Of a stretch of 64,000 bases of DNA, positions 17,816-30,945 are shown one piece after another. Position numbers and translations under genes: made by a program. Location: positions 30,415,333 through 30,479,332 of the forward strand of contig NC_034412.1 of NCBI RefSeq assembly GCF_002078875.1, written 5' to 3'. A model generated the notes under the pieces. That model was not told the DNA's origin. It did no database searches and worked only from the letters and a program-made list of their open reading frames with translations. How positions within the stretch are numbered: the stretch's first letter is position 1; each line of letters begins with the position of its first letter. Source of the DNA: Numida meleagris. Taxonomy: Eukaryota; Chordata; Aves; Galliformes; Numididae.

Positions 17816-20800
17816 CATCACACACTCAGGAGAGAGATTGCTTATTTATTTCAGGATTACGCAAGCTTGAGTGCTCAGTAGTTTCCCACAGATCAAGCAC
17901 TGTACAATAAATAGCAGTAAGAAAGCAACAAGCAATATGGTTACCCCATGTTCTATATTTGTGATAAAAAAATATCGTATATAGATAAACATTTCTTACA
18001 TGACAAATCCAGACTCTTGGGACAGGTAAGGGAGGACATGTCATTCTATTCAGTGATGGTAAAAATATCTTCCAGATTATGCCTTTACAAGCATGTAAAT
18101 ATTTTAGAAGCCTGATTGCAAATAAGTATTTTTACCGTAAAGCTCTCCTCATTATTGTTCCTCTTTGTTCTACTTCATGCCTCAGTATTGCACAACTAGC
18201 CAGCATATGAAATCCTGGAGAATTTACACCCTCCTCACTTTAAACACTTGAATGGTTCCATTGATTTGACCATGTTTTTAAGTGGCTGTTTGCCTCACTC
18301 CAACAAATGTTCAAAGACCCTAATCCATTAACCTAAAAATGAATAGATGGAGGCTGTTGTTAGGTAATTACTGAGAGATTATTTAAAAGTACCTCAAGAA
18401 TGCCAAACCTCTGAAAAGTTCCCTTCTGATGCTGCAGTTCCTGTAATCTCAGCATCTCTGCTGTATCAAATCATTTTTTTTTTAATGAAATACACCAAAT
18501 TAAAAACAAAACAAAACTGTTAAGGCAACTTGGACATTTAACTTTTAATTAGATAAGATGTAGTATATATATTCACATTTTTATATGGAATGAGCAAGTG
18601 CTCTCTCTTGAAGGTATTTTAACGACTGCAGTAAAAACAAAGTTTTATATTTAGTGGAGAAGCTTGCTGTTTTTAAATCAACACAAGTATTGTGATGGAA
18701 ATGTCCTTCTACTGACTTGCGGGCTACCTGGATCTTAAAGCAGATACAATGCTATCAGTAGCAGAGAGATTTTTAAGGCCCAGCTTATGTTTGATTAGGT
18801 ATGAGCGACCAGGTACAAGCTCTTGTCAGGATTTTCCAAATAAATACTTCTTTCATGATGATCTAGATTTATTTAGCATTTGTATTCATTTAGAAGCTGT
18901 ATAATTGCTTCTCAATGTTGTTTTGTATACAAAGCAATTATTCCGGAAACATCTGTATAGCTTTAAGAGGCATTTGCTCAACTCCCTGCAAGCTTTCAGT
19001 ATAGCTGCTCTTTTACTGTTGGCAATAAATGCAGATGGTTCAATGCCTAAAAGTTCCCTTTGCTGAGAAAGAAGGAACAAAGACGATGCAGAGATCTGTC
19101 CCACACTTCCACATGCATCTGCATGCTGCCTGGCCTCACCAAATTTTGGATTATCTTTCCTTTTCTTTACTCACCTCTTATCTTCTATTTATACCAGCAC
19201 TCTGCAGGTATTATTCTACCAACAGCTTAAGTAACTGAAGTCAGCAAAAACAACAGATCTCATATGCTCTTGGGATGGCTTATCTCTTCTTACTGCTCGG
19301 AACACAGCAATGTGGAATGGGGCCTGATTCATTTCCCTCCACTTTTTCTTCAATTGTTTGCCAAAGCTGACCATCCCTTAGAAACATCTAATTGTTTTCT
19401 TTTTCCAAATGATGAATAAAAATTCTAGATGTAGGGAATTTAGCCCTTTGCAGGGCTGAAGACTTCTCTAGTTTTTAAGTTCTAAATTTTGTATGTGCTT
19501 TGAGTAAGTGTTTTCAATTCACTGCATACAGGTTTCATTAGAAACAAAAAGCTCCCATTTAAATTGGAATATAAAACAGAATAAAAAAATGGGAACAATG
19601 TAGAGTATGACTAATTCATCTGTGTCCTCATAGAACTGCACGATGCATATAATTACCCATTTTTAATAACTGGCTTAAGCACGTATTGGTTTCTGGGATA
19701 CAGTGCAAAGAGGTACATGTGGATGCTGTGATTAAGACAGGATTAAACTTGTAAAGTGGGAATTTAAATGAATCCAGCCATTCATAACTGATTGCAATAG
19801 AAAAGGATGATTTCAGGTTAAAAGTGCCTGTGCCTATTTCCTCCACAAATATCAGAAAGGAACAGCAAATGGTATTCAAAGGAGTTTGCTTTGCATCAGA
19901 CAGAAACTTGAGCCTTGCTTGTACATGAATGTGATCAATACAGCCCTCCTAGTACACCTTCATATTGCCATTGTTGTGAAATAACCTAGGCAGAATTCCT
20001 CAAGAGTTTACTGAAGAACCTCTATAGCTTCTGCGCCATTTTATCTGCTCTGGGCTAAAAAAAATGTAACATCAAATAACAGAAATTTCTAAGCATCTTT
20101 TGTCAAGGTGATCACAGTTAGATAATGTATAGAACAGCAAACGTAGCAACACCATTCAGAAATGAGTTTATAAATGTAACCCATACAGTGCAATCTGCTA
20201 TACCGTATCCCGCCACAGCCTTCTGACACAGCGCACCCACCAGCCACAGGCAAAACCTACTGAAGAAAATGCAGCACTCCTGATAGGACTGTGTGCCATA
20301 CATCGTGTGCATATGACCGGGGACTGCACGCACAGCAGTGTGGTTGCAATGCAGTACAGATGCCCTGTTCCTTTGTGACTTAAAAACATCAGCAGAAATC
20401 ATTTGTTGGTATGAAACTTTCAGAGTGGCAGCATGTGTTAATTAAATGTTAAGCCTACCTAGATAGGCTGTTCTTAATGTAATCCCTCCATGTGTTGTGG
20501 TCTTCTTCCAAAGTAGGAGAATTACATGCCTGTACAGAGCTCCTGGTTTCTGATAAATAAGCACTGCTCCTGATAATGACTTTTACTCTGAAGTAAGACA
20601 GTCCACTGTCAAACGTTGTGTTAGCTAAGTAAAAATCACGTCTGTTTGAATTGCTCTATCCTACACCTATGCAAACATGTACAAGTTTTGTCTGCCTCTC
20701 ACCTCTTTCCTGGTAGACAGAAGATCTGATGCTCTAAAATGCAGTTATGATTTATTTTAATCATAGTAACTGCAGAGAAATATCAGTACACCCACTATCT

Positions 20801-22089
20801 TGGCAATGATGTTTCTGCGTCTGTATGTGGATGAAGAATGCCACTGCTTTAGTCAGCACAACTAAATAACAAAATTAAGGCTACAGAGAGGGCTTTGCAA
20901 AGGTGCACAGCTGCAAGGCCAGGCAGCAGCTCAGAACTGCAGGAAGGAAAAATCCCTGGAAGTACTAAGGAGCTTGGTCTTGCACCACAGCCTTCTGGTA
21001 GCACATTAACACAAGTATGTTAGCTACAAGCTTTCACAACGGGAAACTTGCCTGTGTTGGACTAATACCACACATTAAAGTAGAAAGCAAGCTTTTTCTT
21101 GGTGGACTGTCTGCTGTCTGTCTAGACTTTCAGCTTCTTCTTCTGCAGAAGAAATGGCACATATACAGTGTCCACTCATGCTGTCTGAACTGTGCTCTGA
21201 ATCAACAGACACTGGCATTCTGCAGTCAGAACTAGAAGTCTTTCTACTAAACAAGGATCCCTACTGCACCAAGCACAAGTATCCCAGTGGTGCTGCTGCT
21301 AACTGTACACACTAAGCCAGACAAAAGATTCTGTCATGCAGACATCACCTCCACCGAAAGGAGATCTGCCAGATTTTGTCCTACTACAGCAAAGAGAGAA
21401 ACTGTTCCATAATGCATTGCCTCCAAACATCTCAACTACTCTGCTTTTCCCCTGTAAACTCCCGTGTTTCTCACTGTGAACTAACCTCACCATTCTTCAG
21501 CCAAGCCAAATGAAGTTGCATGTTGCATTTGGCATTGCCTACTCTGCAGGTACTTCTGTTTCCGGAGCAGGGAAGCTTCACGTGCGATGCTTCACACCAG
21601 CAGCTCGCAGAGGACTGTTGGGAAGCATGCTCTCCTACCAGGCATCCAGATAAAACACACTGGACGAGCGCCTGATCAGCAGCACTGCGCTCTGTTCTCT
21701 AAGCCCGCTTTTCTGGTGCTGCTCGACTTTGGCTATTTCTGCCAGATCTCTCTGAAGCATAAGGCTGCTGTTCCTGCAGGGCACTTTGCAAATTGACTTC
21801 TATCTCATGAGGCTATCCTGAGAAATACAAAGGTGATTACAGCAAAAAAGCAGGGGGTCACCTTTATTTTAAATGTAAGGCAGCACAACTTCAGCTCTCT
21901 GAAGAGGTCAGCTCCGTGGAAAAGGTCCCTGTGCGAAATTCCTAACGCCCTTTCTCCTGCTCGGAGCGGAGCAGCGGCGGGCATCAACCCACTGGGAGCA
22001 GCGGGGAGGCAGAAGCTCCAGATCCTCCTGCCTAAAGCCGCGCGTCCTCCTGAAAGCCCCAGTCCCGCTGCGAATCCATCCCTTGAACT

Positions 22090-22770
22090 TTCACGCTTAG
22101 CACGGCATTACTTCCCGAGCAGCCGTCCAGCGCTCCCGGCGTGCGGCACCTCCCGCTCCCCGCGGCGGCTCCTCGCCGGGAAGGCGCGCTGCGGGGCCGC
22201 CGCTTCCCCAGCGCCGCGGCCGCCTCCCCGCACTCCCCCGCTGCGGGACAGCGCGCCCGCTGCGGCCCACGGCGGCCGCTCCGCGCAGCGTGCCGCTCGC
22301 TCCGCAGCCCACCTCGCCGAGACGCAGAGGGCCGGGCAGGTGCCGGACGAGGCGGCCGCCGCCCGCCGAGCCGCCCCCCGCCGAAGCGCCGCTCCCGCTC
22401 ACCTGCCCGCCGGCCGCCCCGCGGCAGCGCCCGCCGCCGTGCCCCTCAGCGCGCCCCGCGCAGCACCATGCCGGGCCCGGGGCGCGCTGCGCGGGCGGGC
22501 GGAGCGCGGCGCTGCCGCAGTCCGCGGTCACGGGGCGCTGCGCCGCGCCGCGCCGCACCGAGCTGTGCCGCAGCGCGGTCCTCCACACCACCGCTCCTCC
22601 GTCGCCGCCGGCTCCGGCAGGGGAAAGTAGGTCAGGGCGGCACTGAGCATGCTCGAGGCCGGGCGGGGGGGCGGCTCCGATGCCCGCTGGGGGCGCGGGG
22701 GGCGGCAGCGCCCGGGGCGGCCGGACAGGACCGCGCGGTGGCGGGAAGCGAGAGGGTGGCTGTCAGCGCA
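22090..22770 (-). promoter_or_regulatory. MFAP3L: CpG island, presumed MFAP3L promoter
   Basis: An abrupt change from AT-rich DNA to about 0.7 kb that is very rich in G, C and CpG. No TATA box is evident. It lies upstream of the MFAP3L coding exons and contains a consensus minus-strand splice donor, so it most likely holds the MFAP3L promoter and untranslated first exon. CpG island promoters are often bidirectional, so a plus-strand transcript toward 23 kb is possible but unsupported. The long ORFs on both strands here (up to 277 codons) are artefacts of low stop-codon density. Confidence 0.75.
22403..22600 (-). other. MFAP3L: Putative untranslated first exon of MFAP3L
   Basis: A perfect donor (CAG followed by GTGAGC, minus strand) puts the exon end at 22403. 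The transcription start is not defined; the limit given is approximate. An ATG at 22591 could open an upstream ORF of 63 codons to the donor. The coding start in the next exon has in-frame stops just before it. Confidence 0.5.
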
Positions 22771-25597
22771 TCGCTGCCAGGGAGGGCTGCAGGAGGAAGG
22801 ACTGCAGGGCAGGGGAAGAGCAACCTGTTCAGTACTCCTGTTAGGCGGAACGCCGCGCTCAGGGAAGCGGCACGCGTGCGTTCCACTCGGGGCTACTGGA
22901 CTACATTCCTAACGGGATTATGGCAGCTGACTCCGGTTGAAGTCCAGTCTGAGAAGGTCCCAGGCTGCGGGTAGCCGGCGGCTCGCTCCGGAGGTATCCA
23001 AGTGCCGTAACACGAGAGGGTAAAGCTGACCCTTAGCTAGAAGTGGTTGTCACTACCTGGACGTGGATGTCGCTACCTGGGAGCCAGCGGTAGGAGGTCG
23101 GCCGGGAACAGCTGTGCACTGCTGTTGTCCTCCCATCCCCTCTGTTGTACCACCTCCCTGACCTTGGGGCAGACGCGGGGCTGAGCATCAAAGCCAGTGT
23201 GATTAGCCGCATGGGGCTGTTTCCACCTACTCGTAATCCTCCTACAGCCCTGCCTGGCCCCTGCTCTTGCTATCCTCTTCGGATTCCATCCAGGGCAGTA
23301 GTAACGGGAAGCTCCTCTGCTCCTGCAAAGAGTAATCGGATCACAGAGCACTTGGTGGAACTGCCGGAAAACCTGGGTTAGGACTGCATCTCTGTTAGGC
23401 AAGGTGTATGTGGGGTGCACCATGGTGCACACTGACGCAAGTCTCAAGCCTACATAAGAAAAAGTGGAGGGAGAAAGCAACAGTGGTCCAGAAAACAAGG
23501 GGAAGGCTGACTCAAGGAAACTGAACTTGTTGTGTCTGGATCCACCACCACCTGGAGTAGAAGGAGAGCAGTTTTGCTGTTTTTTTTTTTATTGCCTTCC
23601 ACATCTGGCTGTGAGCCCACCACTGCTCTGTGCCCCTTCCTGGGAAATCACCATCTTCTACACTTCACATGGCCCCCATGCCTGTCCCATCAGTCACTGT
23701 ATCTATTCTGTGGGTAACTCAGAAGAAAAATGTAGACTACAGTGCAAAGTCTCCTATTGGTCTTTGTGGTCAACAGCAGGTAGGCAGCAAGGACTTAAAC
23801 CACCGCAGTGGTTAAAAACAGTGGTGCAAGCTGATATCCTGCAATTTCCTTTGATTCAGCACGTCCTCAGCATTGTAGCTTTCTGCTCTCCCCAGCTCCC
23901 ACTCACGAAGCCAGCACAGAGCAGCCCCGAGGAAGACTGCTGAGCTGTGAAGGAGAACTACCTTTTCCTGCAGCCGTGGTGCATGCTGCTGTCTGACTGT
24001 AAAGGTGCTGCCTGCATCTTGCTGTGTGAATTCCACACCCAGAGATGCTTCTTGTGGTAACTGATAGGAGAGAGCTTGCTTTTTACCAGACCTTTTGGAA
24101 ATACCTCACTCTGAACCATGTCTTAGAGTGTTGGGGCTTAATCACTGGTTGTGTTTTGTTCGTGTTCCTCCTCTCTGCCTTTTGAAATAATTCAAAATAC
24201 ATTAAAAAAAATTAGGCATCAAGCTTTTGGTCTTATGGTTGCTTTTATTTGTACCTCAAAATCATGAAATGATAAATCACTCATTTCTGAGGGAAACTCC
24301 TTCCTGAGGTATGATGTAGACACAGTCTACAAGTAAAATAAAAACATGGATTATGTGGGCACTGTAAGAGAATCTTACAAAGATTTTGTGCAAACAGTTC
24401 TATATGTGTGTGTATTTGTGTTGAAGGTGTTACTGCTCAGGTGCCTTGGTGATGCGTGCAGCAGAAAGCCTAGCTGTGCTTGGAGGAACTTGCCATGAGT
24501 AAGTTGAGGCCAGCTGAGAACACATTGTAGACAAAAGAGTTTTGGTTCCTCCCTTTTCTGTGTCTCCTTGCCCTCCTACCCCCCACCTCTGTGCCCTCAG
24601 TTTCCTGTAGGTTTCCTTTTAGTTACTAAAAACTGGAGGCAGGGCGTTGCTTCAGGAGATGCTGATGAGGTGAAACTCTAGGCTGGAAATCAGGAGTCAC
24701 TGACCTAGGGATGGAAGGATCTCAGTACCCTGCTGATGCTTAAGAGAGCTTTTGTGTTCAAAGAACAATACTGGATGACAGACAGATTACTGGGGGCCCT
24801 GGATAAGCCGACGGCCTAGGGGTCAAAACAATTGGTTTACACTTACCTTAATAATGTCAGATGCCTCACGCTTTTTAATTCTTTTCCTTTCTACACCAAA
24901 TGATCTTACTTATTTCAAGTTTCTATTGTATGAAACAATGATCATTTCTCTCATCACTTTTGCTGACCTCGGCTGTTCCTAAGCTCTCCAGCTGAATAAA
25001 CTGAGAGAGGGCAATAAAAAACAAATCTGCACCTCTAATTAGCTTTTGAAAAAGCAGTGTTTACCATTCACTGCATGAACTGACTGTCAGACGTTATACC
25101 ACCATGGAAACACTCTGCAGCTGCATGTCATGACTGTAAAATAACACAAGGCACAGAGGTTTTTTTTTTTTAAGTAAAGCAAACGCTTTCAGAAGCAAGG
25201 TGAATCTGTAGGTGTGAATCTTCCATAAAGTGGCTATTGCGTGGGGGAAACTTTAATCATATAATGTGATCGTGTACAATACGTAAATTAGTATGTAGAA
25301 ACCAAAATAAGATGATGATGAACTATTATGGATTTTATAAAATTAATTATAAAAACCCTTGAAACTCTTTCCAGTAACATAGTGTAAAGCATGATCTTTA
25401 GTGACACTGCACTTACCAGAGGAAGTCATGTATATTGTTTGTGGTCGTATTACCAACTGTAAATAGGTAATGTGACTTTGAAGGTACTGTTTGTCAGTAG
25501 GAATGATAAATCTTTTTTTCTACCTGGTCTGCATTTGTGTAGCACTGCTAAGCTGCACTGCTGCAATAAATGCAGAATTTATTTTGACATAAATTTA
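22771..25597. other. Intergenic DNA upstream of MFAP3L
   Basis: The GC content falls from the CpG island to the AT-rich background. ORFs of up to 159 codons (for example 23464-23943) contain no recognisable motif. No RNA gene was seen. Confidence 0.5.
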
Positions 25598-27063
25598 TGT
25601 TGAGGGAGCTGGCAAAGGTGATAGCGAAGCCACTTTCTATCATCTATCAGCTTTCCTGGTCAGCTGGAGAGGTCCCAGAGGATTGGACACTTGCCAATGT
25701 GACAAGAAGGGTTGTAAGGAGGATCTGGGGAACTACAGGCCTAGCAGCCTGGACTTGATGCTAGGAAAGGTTATGGAGCAGATGATCTTGAGGGAGATCG
25801 CATGGCATGTGCAGGACAACTGGGGATCGGGCCTAGCCAGCATGGGTTCATGAAAAGCAGGTCCTCCTTGACCAACCTGATCTCCTTCTATGATCGAGTG
25901 ATCCACCTGGTGGATGAGGGAAAGGCTGTTGATGTAATCTACCTAAACTTCATCAAAACCTTCGACACTGTCTCCCACAGTATTCTCCTGGAGAAGCTCG
26001 CAGCTCGTGGCTTGGACAGGTACACTCTTTGCTGGGTGAAGAACTGGCTGGAGGGCTCGGCACAGAGAGTGGTGGTGAATGGAGACACATCCAGCTGGCG
26101 ACTGGTCATGAGTGGTGTTCCCCAGGGGTTGGTGCTAGGGCCTGTCCTCTTCAATATCTTTATTGGTGACCTGGATGAGGATATTGAGAGCATCCCCAGT
26201 AAGTTTGCAGATGACACCAAGTTGGGAGGAAGTGTTGATCTGCCTGGGGATAGGAAGGCCCTACAGATGGATCTAGATGAGCTGGGTAGCTGGGCTGAGC
26301 CCAATAGGATGAGATTCAACAATACCAAGTGCTGGGTCCTGCACTTTGGCCACAACAACCCCAGGCAATGCTACAGGCTTGGGGCAGAGTGGCTGGAAGA
26401 CTGTGTAGGGGAAACAGACCTAGAGGTATTGGTCAGTGTTCAGCTGAAAATAAGCCAGCAGTGTGCCCAGATGACCAAGAAGGCCAATGGCATCCTGGCT
26501 TGTATCAGAAATAGTGTTGCCAGCAGGAGTAGGGAAGTGATCCATCCGTACTCAGCACAGGTGAGGCTGCACCTTGAGCACTGTGTTTGCTTTTGGGCCC
26601 CTCACTGCAAGAAATACACTGTGGCCCTGGAGCACGTCCAGAGAAAGGCAACAAAGCTGGTGAGGGGTCTGGAGCACGGGCCTTAAGAGGAGCGGCTGAG
26701 GGAGCTGGGGTTGTTCAGTCTGGAGAAGAGGAGGCTCAGGGGTGACCTTATCACTCTCTACAACTACCTGAAAGGAGTTTGTGGTGAGGTGGGAGTTGGC
26801 CTCTTCTCCCATGTAGCTAGTGATAGGCTGAGAGGGAATGGCCTCAAGTTGCAGGAAATACTTCTTCTCCAAGAGCGGTCAGGTGCTGGAATGGGTTGCT
26901 GAGGGAGGTGGTTGAGTCATCAATCCCTGGAGGTGTTCAAGGAATGTTTAGGTGTTGTACTGAGGGACATGGTTTAGTGGGAAATATTGGTGATAGGCAG
27001 ATGGTTGGACTGGATGATTTTGGAGGTCTTTTCCAACCCTGGTGATTGTATGATTCTATGATT
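25598..27063 (+). mobile_element. CR1 LINE, 5'-truncated, with decayed reverse transcriptase
   Basis: A 1.5-kb sense-oriented CR1 copy. It starts inside the reverse transcriptase (a segment like ELAKVIAKPLS and GEVPEDW), continues through [35 protein letters not shown] and the catalytic FADD box (26208-26219, in place of YADD), and ends in the short 3'UTR and the TGATTGTATGATTCTATGATT tail. An open stretch of 294 codons spans 25802-26686, but at least two frame changes upstream (near 25700 and 25825) and 5' truncation make it inactive. Family knowledge: CR1 is the dominant bird LINE, needs no poly(A) tail and usually inserts 5'-truncated. Confidence 0.92.
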
Positions 27064-30000
27064 GTTAAAGCTACAGTTCTCTTCTCAAAGGAACTGTAGC
27101 CTTGGCTATTTACAGCCAGTTATTAAGTTATACTGGGCTGTGCAGTTCTGTTTCTGACATGTAATTAAATGTTTCTGAACTCCTTGGGGAGCATCTGGCT
27201 TTCCTTCCAGTTGCTTGTGAGGGAACTCCTGATGTATGATGAAGTTCTCCACCTGCTGCATTCACCATTTCTCAGCCACACAGAGTTCCCTTTCTGTGGT
27301 GCTCTTTTGCTTGGTGCCTCACAAAATGTGAACACTCACCAGCTGAACTGCTTTAGGTCCTGGAAGATGCTTTTAGTAGTCATATTCAGTAGTAAGAATC
27401 CAGTGGATTCCTAGAATAAATACTGTGGGTTTTGTCTTGTATGAACAGTTTTGTAGTTTTAACAGTTGTCTAAAAGAAGCTCATTTTTAACGTAGACAAT
27501 TTTTAATACCGCATTGAGATTCAAGGTTTTTCAGTACCCTAAAATGTAATGTTTGCATTTCCTAGTTCACATTATAGTAGTTGAGGCAGCGCTTGTTTAA
27601 CCCTTTTCTGATATTAATTAGTTCATTCTGTGCATTAAATGTACTTAAAAAGTACTAAAGCCTTTATCCAGTAGCCTTTTCAACTTAAGACTCAGCTTTG
27701 TCACAAGGTAACCCTGCCATCTACTGGAAAGTTTTTAGTAATGTTTTTTGCTTCTGAAATTGGGATGGGAGAGGGATGCCTAAAGTTTTACCTATAGAAA
27801 GGGCTTCCTCTCTTCTGAAAAGAACAGAATGATTTCCTGTTGTTCAGGGGAGGTGCACCTCTGAAACGCTCAGATGATGAGGCATCAAATATGTAATAAG
27901 AAAGGACTTTTCTCTCTTGCATCACCAATGTTTTCTTTGTAAAAGCTTTCTGAATCTGTCATTCCTCTCCCAGCTTTCTTTTCAGTTGTGTCCCAGGACT
28001 AGAGGGGATGGCTGGGGAGTCTTCTGGCCTCCCAGATCTCTGCATGGCCAGAAAAGCCAGGAGCTCAGTGGGTGGTTGGTGTTGCATAGCTGCTTTTATG
28101 GACCAGAGATTTCACATGCGTGGGTCTGATTTCCAGTTGAGTGTGGACTCTGAGGATTATGAAGTATTCATCTGGGGAGATGGGAGACGCAAGCATCTGG
28201 ACATAACAACAAGAAGCTGTTCTGGGGAAGTGGTGCAAGTGTCCATGTTGCACATCTCTACTTGTGGGTGATACCGTGGAAGAGGTGCTGGGGCTATCTG
28301 GGCTCAAATAAGGCTAGTTTGTCCTCTTCTGTCTGTGTTACTTCTCAGTTGGTAGGCTGCTGGCATAAGGAAAGAAGTTCCTTCAGCACAGTCAGTTATA
28401 TATGCTGTTTTGTCTGTGCTTCTGGGAGCATCGTGCATTGAAGGCATCAGAGCCAACACCTCTACTGACCACAGGCCCATTCCATGTCACACTCTTCCCA
28501 CACCCACTTCTGAAGGTGAGTTTTGCTTTAGTTACTCCACAAGACTGTTTTTTTTTTCTGCTCAGATTTAAGCCTTTAGCTTTGTATAAAAGTCGATCTT
28601 AAGAGCAAAAGGGATTATCTCCCCTGAAAGAGAGAGAAAGAAAACACAAGCCAAAACAGTAAATTAACATTTGTCACATAAAAGAGTCAAAGGAATTCAT
28701 AAATCATCTGGCATTAGATTCTAAGAACTGGAGGCTATGTCCCTGCTTAATCAACTGCCATACAGAGATTTTCAGATGGTTTTATCTGTGCCCTGTAGCC
28801 AAGTACATGCAACTGCACTGGCTCAGCTGCAGCCATGTGTGTTAACATGATGTCCAGTGCTGGTGAATAAAGTCAGCTGCGACTTTAGCTGTACTAGTCA
28901 GGACACAACGCTCAACCAGACTCACATCCAAGCACTGAGTGTGGGGCAGATGCATGGGGATTCCAGCAGAAGGAGTGAGTTTTGATGTGCCAGCACCTGG
29001 CAGTGCAGATATGCCAAACAAAAACTGGCTTTGCAACCATGACAGATTCCTACTAGCAAGCAGAAGATGGTCCACAGGGATTTTTCAGTGTAAACAGGTT
29101 TGCAAATGAAGCTTATTAAGGATCTGCTTTAGTTATGTTTTTAAGACTAGATTAAAAAGCAAGATACCATGGGCATATAATTTCAAGGATTATCATGTAA
29201 TGGCAGAGGTGGAATTAAAGTGTCTTTAGTGCTCCCTTACCTTCACCTGCTTTTTATCAAAAGAGATGATACTTCTTGGTAAGAGACCCTTCTATTAGGG
29301 TGGAATTGATGTAACTTTTTCTTTCATAGCATGAAAGACCAATTTTGTTACCTACTCTTTATTAAAGCTGTCATTTTACAGCTTACCCTCCCCATGGAAG
29401 GACCTTGAATAGGGCTGGTATTTCAGATATCAAAAGAGGAAAAAAAGATAATTGGTACCATCACATTGAATGGTTGTTAGTAATATTTCAGTTTTACCCT
29501 TGTTGAAAAAATGATTTATTCCTGCCCATAAACTGGAGGGAAGGAGGCTCGACACAATCATAGACTTACTTAAATTTAAGCTCACAAACACTTTAGGTAA
29601 TTTAGTCTTATGGAGTATTGTCTCCTACCAGATAATAGATGGCAATTTTAATTGGTGAGGTTTTGAAGACACAGACACGTGAATATCATATATCTAGGAC
29701 TGAAAGGAGATGATCTGTTTCAGGAGTGGGACCACCAGGGTCAACCTCTCGGCTTTGCATTAGGTGTAAGCAGGGCTAGTTTTGCCTGGAGAATACACAG
29801 GAATTCCTCAAGCTGCTCATGATCAGATGGGGAAAAAAAGGATTTTCTGAGTGACTGCTAATTAAATTAATTCTAATTTTCAGCTTCCGCACTGAGCTAG
29901 TACTGCTTGTATTTAGGTTTCTATTTAGGAGAAAGGGTGGGACAGGATGGTGCAGAGTACTGTGATGCTGTTCTACTCTGCTGTGAACTCCACATCTCTT

Positions 30001-30830
30001 TCATGCAGTAGGCAAACTGATGGGGGTCCAGTTATTATTTTATTTTTTAACCATCCCTAAACATTACATTGAATTATTTATTAAGCAAAAGTGAAATGAT
30101 TTTAGTCACGTCTACATCCTAAAGAGAACCAAAAATATTGTGGTTTGACTTCTGTCGCATCGTGATACAGTGTATGGGGCAGGTATAGGAAAAATCTCTT
30201 CCACCTCCCCTGGATTTCATCTCCAGAAAGATCAGCTAGTGTCTATCCTATGCACAACATTTTTTTTTTTTTCTCACATACCTTCTTCTCTTCAGATGGT
30301 TTTTAAAAGCTCACTAAAGCTTCTTCTTCCTTCTCACATTCAATTTAACAGTACTCTGATATTTTTACAAGTCTTTCCTTTTGTCTACAAGATAGGTTGA
30401 TTTTACTGCCTACTCTCATTGTTTCCCAGTCCTATATTAACAAGTCACAGTAGGAAAAATTCTAACAGATACTAGCAGATTGTATAAGAGGGAGAAAGTG
30501 GTACCATCTGGTAGGATAAAAGAAACTGCAAGAAATTCCAAGACTTGTAGGCTGTCAAAATATTCATTGTTGCAGACTTGTATTGGGTAATATTGTTAGT
30601 ACTTTTCAGAGTAGATGGATGTACAGAACTTTGAAAGACAGGAAGAGCAGAGCAAAGCGCCCACCTGCCCAGCCTCCCACCCTTGCTGATGGAACTGGGA
30701 ATGTGAGTGACTTGTTTCTCTTCACGCATCCCTCAGCTCCAACAAGACCTGGAATTAAATTTTAGTACCTCGCCTGTATATGTTTTAATTAATACATCCA
30801 GGGGGCTGGGTGCTCTGAACATCTGGGCTC
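27064..30830. other. Intergenic DNA, nothing recognised
   Basis: AT-rich sequence between the CR1 copy and a MIR-like SINE. Only short ORFs without recognisable motifs. Confidence 0.5.
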
Positions 30831-30834
30831 TCAG

Positions 30835-30945
30835 CAAGGTGATGTGTCCTTAAGCAAATCTCTTCAACTTTTTGCCTGAACTACAGTCTATACATCAGTA
30901 AAATGGGGATAGTAGTTTCACAGATCATAGAGTAAGTTTTAGGAG
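30835..30945 (+). repeat. MIR-like tRNA-derived SINE fragment
   Basis: The order of phrases matches the conserved MIR core: a segment like TGTGTCCTTAAGCAAATCTC, then CTTCAACTTTTTGCCTGAA, then CATCAGTAAAATGGGGATAGTAG, then a CATAGAG segment. MIR elements are ancient and shared by amniotes, so a fragment in a bird is plausible. Assigned by eye. Confidence 0.65.

Larger units (their letters stand above)
11800..22402 (-). other. MFAP3L first intron (untranslated leader to first coding exon)
   Basis: About 10.6 kb between the likely untranslated first exon in the CpG island and the first coding exon. It is AT-rich, with a T-rich microsatellite-like run near 12220, an (A)18 run near 14790 and a decayed hAT transposase fragment at about 17536-17815. 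ORFs of up to 134 codons in it have no recognisable similarity and look like chance. The exact 3' acceptor is not fixed. Confidence 0.55.

Noticed and set aside
21833..22974. Long ORFs of up to 277 codons on both strands
   Set aside because: They lie in a CpG island where stop codons are rare. The translations are Ala/Arg/Pro-rich low complexity without any domain, and overlap on both strands.
23464..23943. 159-codon plus-strand ORF downstream of the MFAP3L CpG island
   Set aside because: No motif, a phenylalanine run from a T tract, and no clear splice or Kozak support. Could be within a divergent non-coding RNA but there is no evidence.
25939..26872. Minus-strand ORFs of 106-139 codons
   Set aside because: They are antisense shadows of the CR1 reverse transcriptase.
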